From Halopseudomonas sp002296055 (GTDB taxonomy: Bacteria; Pseudomonadota; Gammaproteobacteria; Pseudomonadales; Pseudomonadaceae), in the NCBI RefSeq assembly GCF_050876985.1, contig NZ_JBPAPP010000001.1: 64,000 nucleotides of DNA; one strand, given 5' to 3'. Numbering within the stretch: position 1 is the first letter of the stretch; the number at the start of each line of letters is the position of its first letter. Made by a program: the position numbers and the translations under genes. The notes under the pieces were generated by a model. It ran no database searches. It was not told the DNA's origin and saw only the letters and a program-made list of their open reading frames with translations. Below, piece after piece: positions 24,192 through 33,160 of this stretch.

Positions 24192-24379
24192 TGCTGTTCT
24201 ACCTTGTTCGGGTTGTCCGGTTCGGCCTCAAGCCACACTGGCCCGGCCCCGCAGGGCACTCTATTGAATCTCGGCAACGCAGGCGCTGCTTTTTTCGGGC
24301 CCTATGCTGATGACGAACGAGCGGCCCAAAAAGGGAATGGGGGAGCCGATTTTTTTACGCACCGGCTCAATCGATCTTT

Positions 24380-24398
24380 GATAGTAATTCTTATTTGC
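24380..24398 (-). promoter_or_regulatory. Fur-box-like site upstream of the PepSY operon
   Basis: GATAGTAATTCTTATTTGC (plus strand) matches the 19-bp Fur consensus at about 12 positions by eye. It lies about 190 bases upstream of the PepSY gene and downstream of the receptor gene's terminator, suggesting that the PepSY operon has its own iron-repressed promoter. Confidence 0.55.
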
Positions 24399-24445
24399 GG
24401 CGCGAGTGTAGCAGCAAGCGTCAGACGCGAAAACCGGCGGCCCAG

Positions 24446-24477
24446 GCACGCCGCCAGCGGATACGCTGGCGACGTGC
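24446..24477 (-). terminator. Stem-loop after the STN-type TonB receptor gene
   Basis: CGCCAGCG-gata-CGCTGGCG is a perfect 8-bp stem with a four-base loop, extended by an outer GCACG/CGTGC pair. It starts 12 bases past the receptor stop codon; on the minus strand GGTTTTCG follows about a dozen bases further on. Confidence 0.6.
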
Positions 24478-24488
24478 GGCGGCTGGCC

Positions 24489-26882
24489 TCAGAAGCTCAA
24501 GGTGGTGCCCAGCGTGAGTGTTCTGGGCATGCCCTGGCTTAGGCTGTGGTAGCCCGTGGTGGTCAGCCAGTAGGCTTCGTCGGTGACGTTGTCCAGGTTG
24601 ATCTTCAGCTCAACGTCGGTGTCGCCTAGCTGCATGGCATAGCGCGCGCCCAGGTCGTACAGGGTAAAGGCGTCCAGGTCGATGTTGCGTGCCTCATCCA
24701 GGCTGCGTTCGCCGGTATGACTGGCACCTGCGCTAAGCACCCAGGCGGTGTTCGGGATCTGGTATTCGCCGTACAGCCGGTACTGCTGGTCTGCCGTGCC
24801 GACAATCTGCTGACCCTCAAGGGTAGGGTCGGATGTCTTGCGGTTCTCGGCGTCCAGCCACATGGCGCTGGCGCCGACCAGCACATCGGGCGTGATGTGG
24901 CCGCGGGCATTGAGTTCCAGCCCCTGGTAGCGGGCTATGCCATCCTGGCTGAAGACGTTGCTGGCATCGGTGTAGGTCAGCGCACGCTCCAGGCGGAAGA
25001 GCGCAGCACTGGCGGACCAGCGCTCACGATCCATCTTCACGCCGATCTCGTGTTGCTCGCTGGTCATTGGCTCGAACACCTCGCCGGCGTTGGCGGCGGT
25101 ATCCGGGGCGACAGCGCCCTGCTCGAAGGCTTCGATATAGCTGACGTAGAGCGAGGTCCAGTCCACCGGGCGGTACACCAGCGCGATGCTGGGGGTCAGG
25201 GCGCTTTCGCGGTAGTCACCATACTTGGAATCCAGCGTGCCGTGGCGCACGCCCAGAATCAGGTCGAGCTGTTCGCCGAAGCCCAGGGTGTCTGACGCGA
25301 ATACCTCGGTGCGCTTGATGGACAGGTACTCGTTGTAGTCGGCATCTGAGCGGCTCAGGCGAATGCCCGGGTCGGTAAAGTCCTGCGGGTTGGACAGGTT
25401 GCCCGAGCCCAATGGGCTGGTGGTGGGGACCAGGCCGTTGCTGTTGGACGACTTGGTACGACCACTGGCGCCGCCGACCGTTACCTGATGGCTGATTGGG
25501 CCGGTGTCCAGGTGTCCGCTAACCTGGCCTTCGAAGCCCTCGCTGGTGAACAGATTGTTGTAGTGGTACAGCACGGCAGAATAGTCGCCGTCGGCGTCGG
25601 CAAACAGGCCGGGCAGGTAGGGGTTACGGAAACTGTCGGAGTAGCGGTACGCCAGGCGCAGATGCCAATCATCGGCAAAATCCCAGTTCAGATCACTGCC
25701 CCAGGTGCGGTGCGACGATTCGTAGAACGCCCAGGACGGGGCCAGACGCTTGTCGCCATCAATCGGGTCAAGCGGCTCGCCCAGGGCGTTGCTGTATGAG
25801 CCGTCAGCATTGGGCAGCAGGCGGAAGTAACCGCCATCGCTGACGCGGTTGGCGTACAGCGCATCGACTTGCCAGGTCAGCGCGGGCGTCAGCCGCCAGT
25901 CCAGCGCGACGGATGCGGACTTGCGCTCCGAGTCGTTGCCTGACACGTAGGTTTCGCCGTCCTGGCCGACCAGGTTGATACGGTAGCCAAAACGCTTGTC
26001 GTCGCCGAAGCGCCCGCCGATATCACCATGCAGCAAAACCTGGCCGTTGTCGGTTACCTGAGTAGTCAGCGTGCGGGTGAGCTGCTCGGTGGGGCGCTTG
26101 AGGACGTAGTTGATGGTGCCGCCGGGGCTGCCAAAGCCGTAGAGAAAGGCGCCGGCTCCCTTGAGTATGTCAACGCGCTCGATGTGCTCCAGCGGCAGGT
26201 CAGACGCGCGGCTGCGCAGGGTCAGGCCGTCGAGCTTTTGCCCGGTGTCAAAGTCGGGCGACAGCCCGCGTATCACCAGTGCGTTTTCGCTTTGCTGGTC
26301 GTCGCTGGAGGCAGCAACGGCGGCGTCGTAGCGGGTCAGGTCGGCGAGCGAGCTGATCTGCAGGTTGTCCATGTACTCGCGCGAGTAGGTCGAGATGCTG
26401 AAGGGCGTGTCCTGCAGGCGGCGATCACCCAGTGCACCGACCCGTGAGCTGGACAGGCGATAGGCGCTGGCGGCGCTGCCGCCCTCGTCAACCTCGGCGC
26501 TGACCGTCACTGCGGGCAGGGTGGTTTGGACGCTCTGGCGCCGTAGCGAATAGCTCGAACCGCCCTCATGCACCAGCTCCACGTTGCTGCCGCGCAGCAG
26601 CGTGCTGAAGCCCTCAGCCAGGGTATAGCTGCCCTGCAGGCCTGGGCTGCGAAGGCCATCCAGTAGCATGGGGTCGAACGACAGGGTGACGCCCGAGGCA
26701 GCCGCGTAGCGGGCCAGCACGTCACTCAGCCGACCGGCAGAGAGGTTGTAGGTCTGACGGGTTTCGGCTGTCTGCGCCTGGGCTGGCAGTGGCAGCAGCA
26801 GTGGAGCTGTCGCCAGGCCATTGATGGCCAAGGCTAGCGCAAGTGCGTGCCGGGCCGAGGGGCGTGGAGTGGCGGCGGTCAT
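24489..26882 (-). CDS. TonB-dependent siderophore receptor with STN signalling domain
   Basis: Outer-membrane receptor of 797 residues, FecA/FpvA-like. After the signal peptide (ends LLLPLPAQA) comes an N-terminal STN signalling domain at about residues 42-112 (YNLSAGRLSDVLARYAAASG, GLQGSYTLAEGFSTLLRG). The plug follows (RLQDTPFSISTYSREYMDNL, ENALVIRGLSPDF, LEHIERVDILKGAGAFLYGFGSPGGTINYVLKRP), then the barrel ending in LGTTLSF. The STN domain predicts cell-surface signalling through the adjacent FecR-type protein to the FecI-type sigma factor, and the three genes are collinear in the order sigma, FecR, receptor. GGGATACCTT precedes the ATG. The 101-bp gap before it should hold the sigma-dependent promoter, but no motif was firmly recognised. 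Siderophore unknown. Confidence 0.94.
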   Translation of the reverse strand: MTAATPRPSARHALALALAINGLATAPLLLPLPAQAQTAETRQTYNLSAGRLSDVLARYAAASGVTLSFDPMLLDGLRSPGLQGSYTLAEGFSTLLRGSNVELVHEGGSSYSLRRQSVQTTLPAVTVSAEVDEGGSAASAYRLSSSRVGALGDRRLQDTPFSISTYSREYMDNLQISSLADLTRYDAAVAASSDDQQSENALVIRGLSPDFDTGQKLDGLTLRSRASDLPLEHIERVDILKGAGAFLYGFGSPGGTINYVLKRPTEQLTRTLTTQVTDNGQVLLHGDIGGRFGDDKRFGYRINLVGQDGETYVSGNDSERKSASVALDWRLTPALTWQVDALYANRVSDGGYFRLLPNADGSYSNALGEPLDPIDGDKRLAPSWAFYESSHRTWGSDLNWDFADDWHLRLAYRYSDSFRNPYLPGLFADADGDYSAVLYHYNNLFTSEGFEGQVSGHLDTGPISHQVTVGGASGRTKSSNSNGLVPTTSPLGSGNLSNPQDFTDPGIRLSRSDADYNEYLSIKRTEVFASDTLGFGEQLDLILGVRHGTLDSKYGDYRESALTPSIALVYRPVDWTSLYVSYIEAFEQGAVAPDTAANAGEVFEPMTSEQHEIGVKMDRERWSASAALFRLERALTYTDASNVFSQDGIARYQGLELNARGHITPDVLVGASAMWLDAENRKTSDPTLEGQQIVGTADQQYRLYGEYQIPNTAWVLSAGASHTGERSLDEARNIDLDAFTLYDLGARYAMQLGDTDVELKINLDNVTDEAYWLTTTGYHSLSQGMPRTLTLGTTLSF

Positions 26883-26983
26883 AAGGTATCCCTTTTGGCT
26901 GATTGGCAGAGTGAGTACGCGTGGCCGTTGAGGCCCTTCTTAAAACGTCTCACTTGCTATACCGAACGAGATCGAAAAAGGTA

Positions 26984-27940
26984 TCAGGCGGGTTTGATCG
27001 TGACCCACCAGGGGCCCAGCTGGTGCACTCTGACCGGCAGGGTTTTTTGCAGCAGAGCCAGACTGGCATCGGTATCGCGCAGGGAAAAGGCGCCGGACAC
27101 GACGATGGAAGCGACAGCTGGATCGCAGCGCACCACCCCGGAGCGGTAGCGCCCGAGTTCTTCAGTCAGTGTGCCAAGCGGCATATCGATGGCCAGCAGC
27201 ATGCCCTGTTGCCACAACAGCGCCTGCTCGCTGACCGGGGCCGGCGCCGAGACAGCGCCCAAGCTGATTTGTCGTTGCTCTCCGGCATTCAGCTCGACCT
27301 GCTGTGTAAGGCCGGTACCGCGCAGCAGCGCCTGGCCGGAGAATACGGCAACCTGGGTAGCGTTGGCGCGCTGCTGCACGCTGAGCCGGGCGTCGCGGGT
27401 TTCTATCAGTCCTTCGTGGGTGCTAATCAGCACTGGCCGCTCGGGTGTTATCGGGTCAGGTGCGGTAGTCAGCAGCAGCTCGCCTTGCTTCAGTTCAATT
27501 CGTCGCTGCTGTGCGGTGAACGCCAGGTTGATGGCTGTTGCCGTGTTCAGGACCAGGGTGCTGCCGTCAGCCAGCGTTAACTGGGACTGTTCACCCGTTG
27601 CGGTGCGCAAGTCTGCCTGCCACACGCCCCAGGGCAACTGTGATGCGGTCAAGGCGGTGAAGGGTACGCCCAAGGCGAGTAGCGACAGTACCTTGAGGGC
27701 CTTGCGGCGGTCGTGGGTGTGCAGCCGCTGCAGGGTAGGGCGAGCGATGTCGGCGGGTAGCTGAGCCAGGCTGCCGAGCAGTGACTCGGCCCGCTGCCAG
27801 GTTTGCTGGTGCGCGTCGCTGCGCTGACACCACTGCTGCAGACGCCGGTGATCGTCGGTGGTGGCTTCGCCGCTGTGCAGCAGGGCCATCCACTCGGCTG
27901 CTTCCTCCAGTAAGTTGTCGTGCTGCTGGGCTGTGGTCAT
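26984..27940 (-). CDS. FecR-type anti-sigma/signal-transducing protein
   Basis: Inner-membrane regulator of 318 residues that passes the signal from an STN-type receptor to its ECF sigma factor. The cytosolic N-terminal FecR_N domain has the family tryptophans (AAEWMALLHSGEATTDDHRRLQQWCQRS..HQQTWQRA). One membrane helix lies at about residues 82-100 (VLSLLALGVPFTALTAS). The periplasmic FecR domain is seen in GEQSQLTLADGSTLVLNTATAINL and FSGQALLRG, with a C-terminal secretin/STN-like tail. It starts 7 bases after the sigma-factor stop, so the pair is one transcript. The receptor downstream is the evident partner. Confidence 0.93.
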   Translation of the reverse strand: MTTAQQHDNLLEEAAEWMALLHSGEATTDDHRRLQQWCQRSDAHQQTWQRAESLLGSLAQLPADIARPTLQRLHTHDRRKALKVLSLLALGVPFTALTASQLPWGVWQADLRTATGEQSQLTLADGSTLVLNTATAINLAFTAQQRRIELKQGELLLTTAPDPITPERPVLISTHEGLIETRDARLSVQQRANATQVAVFSGQALLRGTGLTQQVELNAGEQRQISLGAVSAPAPVSEQALLWQQGMLLAIDMPLGTLTEELGRYRSGVVRCDPAVASIVVSGAFSLRDTDASLALLQKTLPVRVHQLGPWWVTIKPA

Positions 27941-27947
27941 GGCCTGC

Positions 27948-28445
27948 TCATTCCAGTCGCAAGCAGGCTAGAAAAGCGTTGCGCATGTGGCGCTTGACCG
28001 TCGGCAGGGAGACGCCCTTCTGTTCGGCAATTTCGGCGTAGCGCAGGCCGTCGAGCTGGGCCAGCAGGAATATCTCCCGCGTCAGTGCAGGCAATTGCTG
28101 CAGCATCGCATCGACGCGCTGCAGGGCGTCGAGAATGAGCCAGCGGGTTTCAGGGGAGGGCGCCAGTGCTTCGGGTAGGGCGGCCAGGGTATCCAGATAG
28201 GCCCTTTCGATCTGCTGACGCCGCCAATGGTCGATCATCAGGCAGCGCGCAACGTGGGTCAGCAGGGCGCGCACATCGGAGCCGGCGCGCTGCGGCTGAC
28301 GCTGCTTTGCCAGCAGGCGTACGAAGGTATCCTGGGCAAGGTCGGCAGCGGTCTCGCGGCAGCCGGTCTGGCGCTGCAGCCAAGCGCGCAGCCAGCCATG
28401 ATGGCCGCGGTAAACGCTGGAAAGTGACTCGCTGGAATGGCTCAT
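27948..28445 (-). CDS. ECF sigma factor, FecI type
   Basis: RNA polymerase sigma factor of 165 residues for iron-uptake genes. Sigma region 2 is seen in HHGWLRAWLQRQTGCRETAADLAQDTFVRLL and region 4 in LPALTREIFLLAQLDGLRYAEIAEQKGVSLPTVKRHMRNAF. The FecI-type signature is clear in both. It is the first gene of the sigma-FecR-receptor unit on the minus strand and is divergent from a second FecI-type gene across about 130 bases with a Fur-like box. Iron repression through Fur, followed by activation of the receptor gene when the siderophore binds, is the expected scheme. Confidence 0.93.
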   Translation of the reverse strand: MSHSSESLSSVYRGHHGWLRAWLQRQTGCRETAADLAQDTFVRLLAKQRQPQRAGSDVRALLTHVARCLMIDHWRRQQIERAYLDTLAALPEALAPSPETRWLILDALQRVDAMLQQLPALTREIFLLAQLDGLRYAEIAEQKGVSLPTVKRHMRNAFLACLRLE

Positions 28446-28531
28446 GCGCGGGGTGTGTGGGTGCTAGTTGAGAATGAGTCGCAGTTTAAGTGTGTCGCGC
28501 TTAATCCTGCAAGCCTCTGGCCGCTCGTATT

Positions 28532-28550
28532 AAAAGCAATTATCATTTGC
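28532..28550. promoter_or_regulatory. Fur-box-like site between divergent FecI-type genes
   Basis: Read on the minus strand, GCAAATGATAATTGCTTTT contains an intact AAATGATAAT core and matches the 19-bp Fur consensus at about 12 positions. It is the only such site in the 130-bp gap and could repress both sigma-factor genes at once. Confidence 0.6.
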
Positions 28551-28577
28551 AGTGAAGTCGGCAAACCGGGCTTGCCA

Positions 28578-29099
28578 GTGAACAGTTCCAATCTAGACAG
28601 CGTCTTTATCAGCCAGCGCACCTCGCTGCTGCGTACTCTGCTGAAAATCGTCAAGAACACCAGCATCGCCGAGGAGCTGGTGCAGGAAACCTATCTGCGC
28701 GTCGCGCGAACGGCGCGTGACAGGCCGATTGACCATCTCGAGCCTTTTCTTTTCCAGACAGGCCGCAATCTGGCGCTTGACCATCTGCGCCGTGAGCGCA
28801 TGCAGTCGCGCACCATGCTCGACGATGTGCCCCATGATGTGGTCGAGGCGGTGCCATCGCCGGCCTCTTCCAGCGAAGACAGTCTGCACGCCGCCCGCCT
28901 GCTGCAGCACCTAGGTAGCGCGCTGGATCAGCTGAGTACCCGTCAGCAGCGCATATTTGTGCTGAGCCGCCTGCACGGCATGAGCGCCAGCGAGATTGCT
29001 GCGGAGTTGGGAGTGTCGCCCAGCACGGTGCAAAAAGAGCTGAAATTGATCATGGCGCTGTGCCTCACGCTGATCGAGCGCCTGAGCCCGCCACAATGA
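28578..29099 (+). CDS. ECF sigma factor, FecI type (second copy)
   Basis: Sigma factor of about 173 residues from a GTG at 28578 (VNSSNLDSVFISQRTSLLRTLLK). This start is chosen because upstream codons encode no sigma-like sequence and would run through the Fur-like box; no strong Shine-Dalgarno is visible, so it remains uncertain. Region 2 is seen in VKNTSIAEELVQETYLRVAR...PFLFQTGRNLALDHLRRER and region 4 in LSTRQQRIFVLSRLHGMSASEIAAELGVSPSTVQKEL. It is followed after 32 bases by its FecR partner and then by an STN-type heme-receptor-like gene. It is only moderately similar to the divergent FecI at 27948-28445, so not a recent duplication. Confidence 0.9.
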   Translation: MNSSNLDSVFISQRTSLLRTLLKIVKNTSIAEELVQETYLRVARTARDRPIDHLEPFLFQTGRNLALDHLRRERMQSRTMLDDVPHDVVEAVPSPASSSEDSLHAARLLQHLGSALDQLSTRQQRIFVLSRLHGMSASEIAAELGVSPSTVQKELKLIMALCLTLIERLSPPQ

Positions 29100-29131
29100 G
29101 CCGCTTCCGCTTGTTGAGCTGTTAAGCCAGA

Positions 29132-30103
29132 ATGAACACCCGTGATGATGAGAGCCGGCCGATGACCGAGCCCACTACCAACCCTGCCGACGACCCGTCG
29201 CTGCAGAGCCAGGCGCTGGACTGGCTGCTGGCGCTGGAGGATGCCGACGCCGCAACGCTGGCGCGTTTCGATGCCTGGCTGGCCGAGTCGGCTGAGCATC
29301 GCGCCGCCTTTGAGCACGCCCGCGCCTGCTGGCAGTCCTCCGCCTTGGTGGATGCGGCTGCGCGATTGGAGTCCCGCAGCGCACCGGCGCCACGGCGGCG
29401 TTGGGCCGGTGCGTTGGCGATGGCGGCCTCGGTGCTGCTGGTGCTGGGGGTGCTGGTGCAAAGCAATGTGCTGCTGGACTGGCGCGCTGATCACGTGACG
29501 GCTGTTGGCCAGCGGCAAAACCTTGACCTGGCCGATGGCTCGCAGGTACTGCTCAACACCGACAGCGCCTTTGCCAGCGACATCGACGGGCGCCGGCGTG
29601 TCGCTCATCTGTTGCGTGGCGAGGCTTACTTTGACGTCGCACGTGACACGTCGCGGCCCTTCGAAGTTAACGCTGGGCCAGTACAGATTTCGGTGCTGGG
29701 TACGGCCTTTGCCGTGCGCTATCTGGACGACGCCACTGAGGTCAGCGTGGCGCATGGACAAGTCGAAGTGCATGCGCGCAACAGCGGGGCGCGTATCCAC
29801 CTGAGCGCCGGAGACAGCATCCGGATTGACCAGGACGGTGCGGGTAACCGCGTGCGGGCCAGCACAGACCAGCTCGCCTGGGTGCAGGGGCGGCTGGTAT
29901 TTGATGATCGACCGCTGCGCGAGGTACTGGCTGAGCTCAGACGTTACTACCCAGGCTGGATTTTCAGCGGCAGTGAGCGGCTGAATGATTTGCGGGTGAC
30001 CGGCAACTACCGCCTGAGCGACCCGGTGAGCGTCATGCGCTCGCTGGCCCAGGTGACCTCGGCCAATCTGCACGAGTACCCGGCCGTGCTGATTCTGAAT
30101 TAA
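29132..30103 (+). CDS. FecR-type anti-sigma/signal-transducing protein (second copy)
   Basis: Inner-membrane regulator of 323 residues if the ATG at 29132 is used (313 from 29162). The N-terminal FecR_N domain has ALDWLLALEDADAATLARFDAWLAESAEHRAAFEHARACW. A membrane helix sits at about 92-112 (AGALAMAASVLLVLGVLV). The periplasmic FecR domain has GQRQNLDLADGSQVLLNTDSAF, LLRGEAYFDVARDTSRPFEV and VSVLGTAFAVR, followed by an STN-like tail with FDDRPLREVLAELRRYYPG. It lies between its sigma factor and its receptor gene. The 198-bp gap to the receptor probably carries the sigma-dependent promoter. Confidence 0.93.
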   Translation: MNTRDDESRPMTEPTTNPADDPSLQSQALDWLLALEDADAATLARFDAWLAESAEHRAAFEHARACWQSSALVDAAARLESRSAPAPRRRWAGALAMAASVLLVLGVLVQSNVLLDWRADHVTAVGQRQNLDLADGSQVLLNTDSAFASDIDGRRRVAHLLRGEAYFDVARDTSRPFEVNAGPVQISVLGTAFAVRYLDDATEVSVAHGQVEVHARNSGARIHLSAGDSIRIDQDGAGNRVRASTDQLAWVQGRLVFDDRPLREVLAELRRYYPGWIFSGSERLNDLRVTGNYRLSDPVSVMRSLAQVTSANLHEYPAVLILN

Positions 30104-30301
30104 TTGCTTCTTTAACCTCTGCTTCCTCAGGCCGCAGCCGGCGCTGGCTGCAGGCCATCGCGCCTGCTGCGTACAGCTTCTGAGCGATAGAAACATCACA
30201 TTATTTTTACGCAATCTCTGCTGCTGGTTCGTCTCGTCAGGAAGTAATGCAAACCATTCGCATTTTTTCTGACCCTTCACGACTCAGCAAAGAGATACTC
30301 G

Positions 30302-32902
30302 ATGACCGCTCACACTCGCCGCGCGCTGTCCCGGACCCTGTCAACCACCAGTCTGTCGCTGCTCGCGCTGGCCATTTCCTGTGCCGGTGTGCCGCAGGCC
30401 GTGGCTGCCGATGCGCCCGCTGGCAGTCAGCAGCACAGCCAGGCGCGCTACAGCTTTGATATCCCCGCTCAGGCGCTGGTGGCAGCGCTGAACACATTCA
30501 GTGAGGCCACTGGCTGGCAGGTTGGTATGCAAGCCGATCTGGCCGCAGAGCTGCAGTCAAACGCTGTGACTGGGCGCATGACGCCTGAGCAGGCGCTGGC
30601 AGAGCTGCTGCGCGGCACGGGTGTTGGTTATCGCAGCGTTGGCGAGCGCAGCGTGGTGCTGGTCAGCGGACAACGTGCCGTCAACCTGGAGGCCATTACC
30701 GTCACGGCCACCCGCAGTCAGCGCTCGGTGCATGATGTGCCCAGTACTGTCAGCTCGCTGAGCCGTGAGCAGCTGGATGCAGACCTGGTTAACACCACCA
30801 AGCAGCTGGTGCGCGGTGAGCCGGGTGTCTCAGTCGGCGGCACCGGGCAACGTTCGGGCATCACCGGTTACAACATCCGTGGTATCGACGGCGATCGGGT
30901 ACTGACCCAGGTTGATGGCGTCGAGATTCCCAACAGCTTTTTCAATGGTCCCTACGCCAACACCCAGCGCAACTATGTTGACCCGGAAATCGTCAAGCGG
31001 GTGGAAATCCTGCGCGGCCCAGCCTCGGCCCTGTACGGCAGCAGCGCTATTGGCGGCGCGGTGAGCTACTTCACCCTGGACGCGGACGACATCATCAAGC
31101 CCGGTCGCGATAGCGGCGCTCGTCTCAAGGCCGGTTATAGCTCGGCTGATGAAAGCTGGCTGACCTCCGGCACCGTTGCTGGCCGTATCGGCAATGTGGA
31201 TGCCTTGCTGCACCTGTCCCAGCGCAACGGCCATGAAACCGAATCTTATGGTACTACCGGTGGCATCGGCCTGGATCGCACTGCCGCCAACCCGGAAGAT
31301 GTGCAGACCACCAATGTGTTGGCCAAAGTGGGCTGGGACTACAGTGATAACGGCCGCTTGCAGCTGACCTACGAGAATTACGAGGACGACCGCGATACCA
31401 ATCAGCTCAGCGCCGTTGGCGGCCCTTACAACGCCGGTAGCGGCTTTGGTTACTACGAATCACGTGAAGGCAACGACACCATCACCCGTGAGCGCTTCAG
31501 TCTTGCGCATATGCTGGCGCTGGATAGCCTGCTGGCCGACAACCTTAACTGGAGCCTCAATTATCAGCTGGCCAAGACCGACCAGAGCACCGTTGAGCAC
31601 TACGTGCCGAAGAACTTTTTCACCGGCGCGGTCAGTCGAGACGTGCAACGCTACCGCGACACCACTTACAAGGATCGTCAGTGGATGCTCGACCTGCAGT
31701 TGGATAAGGCGTTCAGTCTCGGCAGCACCGAGCATCTGCTGACCTACGGCGGCACGCTCAAGCGCCAGGAAGTCACCGGCCTGCGCACCGGCTACGGCGT
31801 CTGTCTGCAGGCCATCAGCGCCAGCTGCCCCACCGTTGGCGCGATCAGCAGCAGCACCTCGGATACCCTGACACCGCAGAGCGACTTCCCGGACCCGACC
31901 ATCAAGGTCTACAGCCTGTTTGTGCAGGACGAAATCCGCTGGAACCAATGGACCTTCCTGCCCGGACTGCGCTACGACTACACCAAGCTGTCACCGGAGT
32001 TGACCGACGAATTTCTCGCCACCGTCAGCGGCGCAGGTGCTGCTGACTACAGCGATGAAGAGCGCACCTGGCACCGCGTCTCGCCAAAGCTGGGCGTGAC
32101 CTATCAGTTTGCCGACAACTACACCTGGTTTGGCCAATACGCCGAAGGCTTCCGCACGCCGACCGCCAAAGCCTTGTACGGCCGCTTCGAAAACCTGGCC
32201 GGAGGCTACACGGTCGAGCCCAATCCTGACCTAGAGCCAGAAAAAAGCCGCGGTGTAGAGACCGGTCTGCGCGGCTACTTTGACGCCGGCAGCTTTGACC
32301 TGGCGCTGTTCTACAACGAGTACCGTGACTTCATCGATGAAAACGCGCTCACGCCCGGCTACACCAGCGACACCTTCCAGGCACGCAACATCGCCCACGC
32401 CAGTATTCGCGGTGCAGAGGCCAAGGGGCGCCTGAATCTGGAGCACTTCGGCGCCATGCCGGGGCTGTATGCGCAGGGCTCGATTGCCTACGCCCGTGGT
32501 CGCAACGACGACAACGGTGCACCGCTCAATAGCGTCAACCCACTGACCGGCGTGTTCAGCCTGGGGTATGAGCAAGCGCGCTACGGCGGTGAGCTGACCT
32601 GGACCCTGGTCAAGCGCAAGACCCGCATAGACGAATCCAGCCTGAACATCCCCGACGGCACCACCAGCCAGTTCGCCAGCCCCGGCTTTGGCCTACTTGA
32701 CCTGACCGCCTACTACCAGGTGACGGATGATCTGGTAGTCAACGCCGGGCTGTTCAACCTCACCGATAAAAAGTACTGGCTGTGGGATGACGTGCGTGGC
32801 TACGACAGCGTCGGCGAGGCCACCGTCACCAGCCCCGCCAACCTCGACCGCCTGACCCAGCCGGGCCGCAACTTTGCAGTCAATTTGGTGTGGGATCTGT
32901 AA
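30302..32902 (+). CDS. TonB-dependent heme/hemophore-type receptor with STN domain
   Basis: Outer-membrane receptor of 866 residues. After a signal peptide (ends VPQAVAA) comes an STN signalling domain (YSFDIPAQALVAALNTFSEATG, MTPEQALAELLRGTGVGY; about 49-118). The plug (NLEAITVTATRSQRSVHDVPSTVS, ITGYNIRGIDGDRVLTQVDGV, VEILRGPASALYGSSAIGGAV) and barrel follow. The plug and the EGFRTPT...NPDLEPEKS pair (about residues 615-645) are the FRAP/NPNL-type boxes of the heme/hemoglobin receptor family. Oddity: no histidine lies between the two boxes, where known heme receptors carry a ligand, so the true substrate could differ. The STN domain plus upstream FecI/FecR resembles the HasR-HasI-HasS layout, but no hasA hemophore gene is nearby. 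Confidence 0.9.
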   Translation: MTAHTRRALSRTLSTTSLSLLALAISCAGVPQAVAADAPAGSQQHSQARYSFDIPAQALVAALNTFSEATGWQVGMQADLAAELQSNAVTGRMTPEQALAELLRGTGVGYRSVGERSVVLVSGQRAVNLEAITVTATRSQRSVHDVPSTVSSLSREQLDADLVNTTKQLVRGEPGVSVGGTGQRSGITGYNIRGIDGDRVLTQVDGVEIPNSFFNGPYANTQRNYVDPEIVKRVEILRGPASALYGSSAIGGAVSYFTLDADDIIKPGRDSGARLKAGYSSADESWLTSGTVAGRIGNVDALLHLSQRNGHETESYGTTGGIGLDRTAANPEDVQTTNVLAKVGWDYSDNGRLQLTYENYEDDRDTNQLSAVGGPYNAGSGFGYYESREGNDTITRERFSLAHMLALDSLLADNLNWSLNYQLAKTDQSTVEHYVPKNFFTGAVSRDVQRYRDTTYKDRQWMLDLQLDKAFSLGSTEHLLTYGGTLKRQEVTGLRTGYGVCLQAISASCPTVGAISSSTSDTLTPQSDFPDPTIKVYSLFVQDEIRWNQWTFLPGLRYDYTKLSPELTDEFLATVSGAGAADYSDEERTWHRVSPKLGVTYQFADNYTWFGQYAEGFRTPTAKALYGRFENLAGGYTVEPNPDLEPEKSRGVETGLRGYFDAGSFDLALFYNEYRDFIDENALTPGYTSDTFQARNIAHASIRGAEAKGRLNLEHFGAMPGLYAQGSIAYARGRNDDNGAPLNSVNPLTGVFSLGYEQARYGGELTWTLVKRKTRIDESSLNIPDGTTSQFASPGFGLLDLTAYYQVTDDLVVNAGLFNLTDKKYWLWDDVRGYDSVGEATVTSPANLDRLTQPGRNFAVNLVWDL

Positions 32903-32924
32903 AACTCGATCAAGGGGTGTAGTT

Positions 32925-32951
32925 AGAAAGCGGCCAGTCAGGCCGCTTTCT
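32925..32951 (+). terminator. Rho-independent terminator after the heme-type receptor gene
   Basis: AGAAAGCGGCC-agtca-GGCCGCTTTCT is a perfect 11-bp stem with a five-base loop, followed by GCGTTT. It starts 22 bases after the receptor stop. Confidence 0.85.
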
Positions 32952-32993
32952 GCGTTTATGTCCGGCACCGCCGGGCGGCTGCCGCTTGCATGC

Positions 32994-33018
32994 TGAAATG
33001 ATAATTTCTATCATTTCA
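32994..33018 (+). promoter_or_regulatory. Fur box upstream of the second DUF3649-PepSY-DUF3325 operon
   Basis: TGAAATGATA-atttc-TATCATTTCA is a perfect 10-bp inverted repeat with the ATGATA/TATCAT core of the Fur consensus. It lies 143 bases upstream of the DUF3649 start and is the clearest Fur-box candidate in the window. Confidence 0.8.
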
Positions 33019-33160
33019 CGCCACGCACTTGTGCCGAGCTTCTTCAGGAAACCAGGCTGGTGCGTTTTTTCTTTCTATCGCTGCTTTCCGTCGCACCTTG
33101 TGCTGGCGCGAGCGGCCTGCAGGTGGGTGGTATGAAGGGTTATCTGGCGGAGCAAGTCTC

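Noticed and set aside
28942..30280. A 445-residue open frame antisense to the second FecR gene
   Set aside because: The FecR protein on the plus strand has clear domains; the antisense frame is low-complexity Gln/Arg/His.
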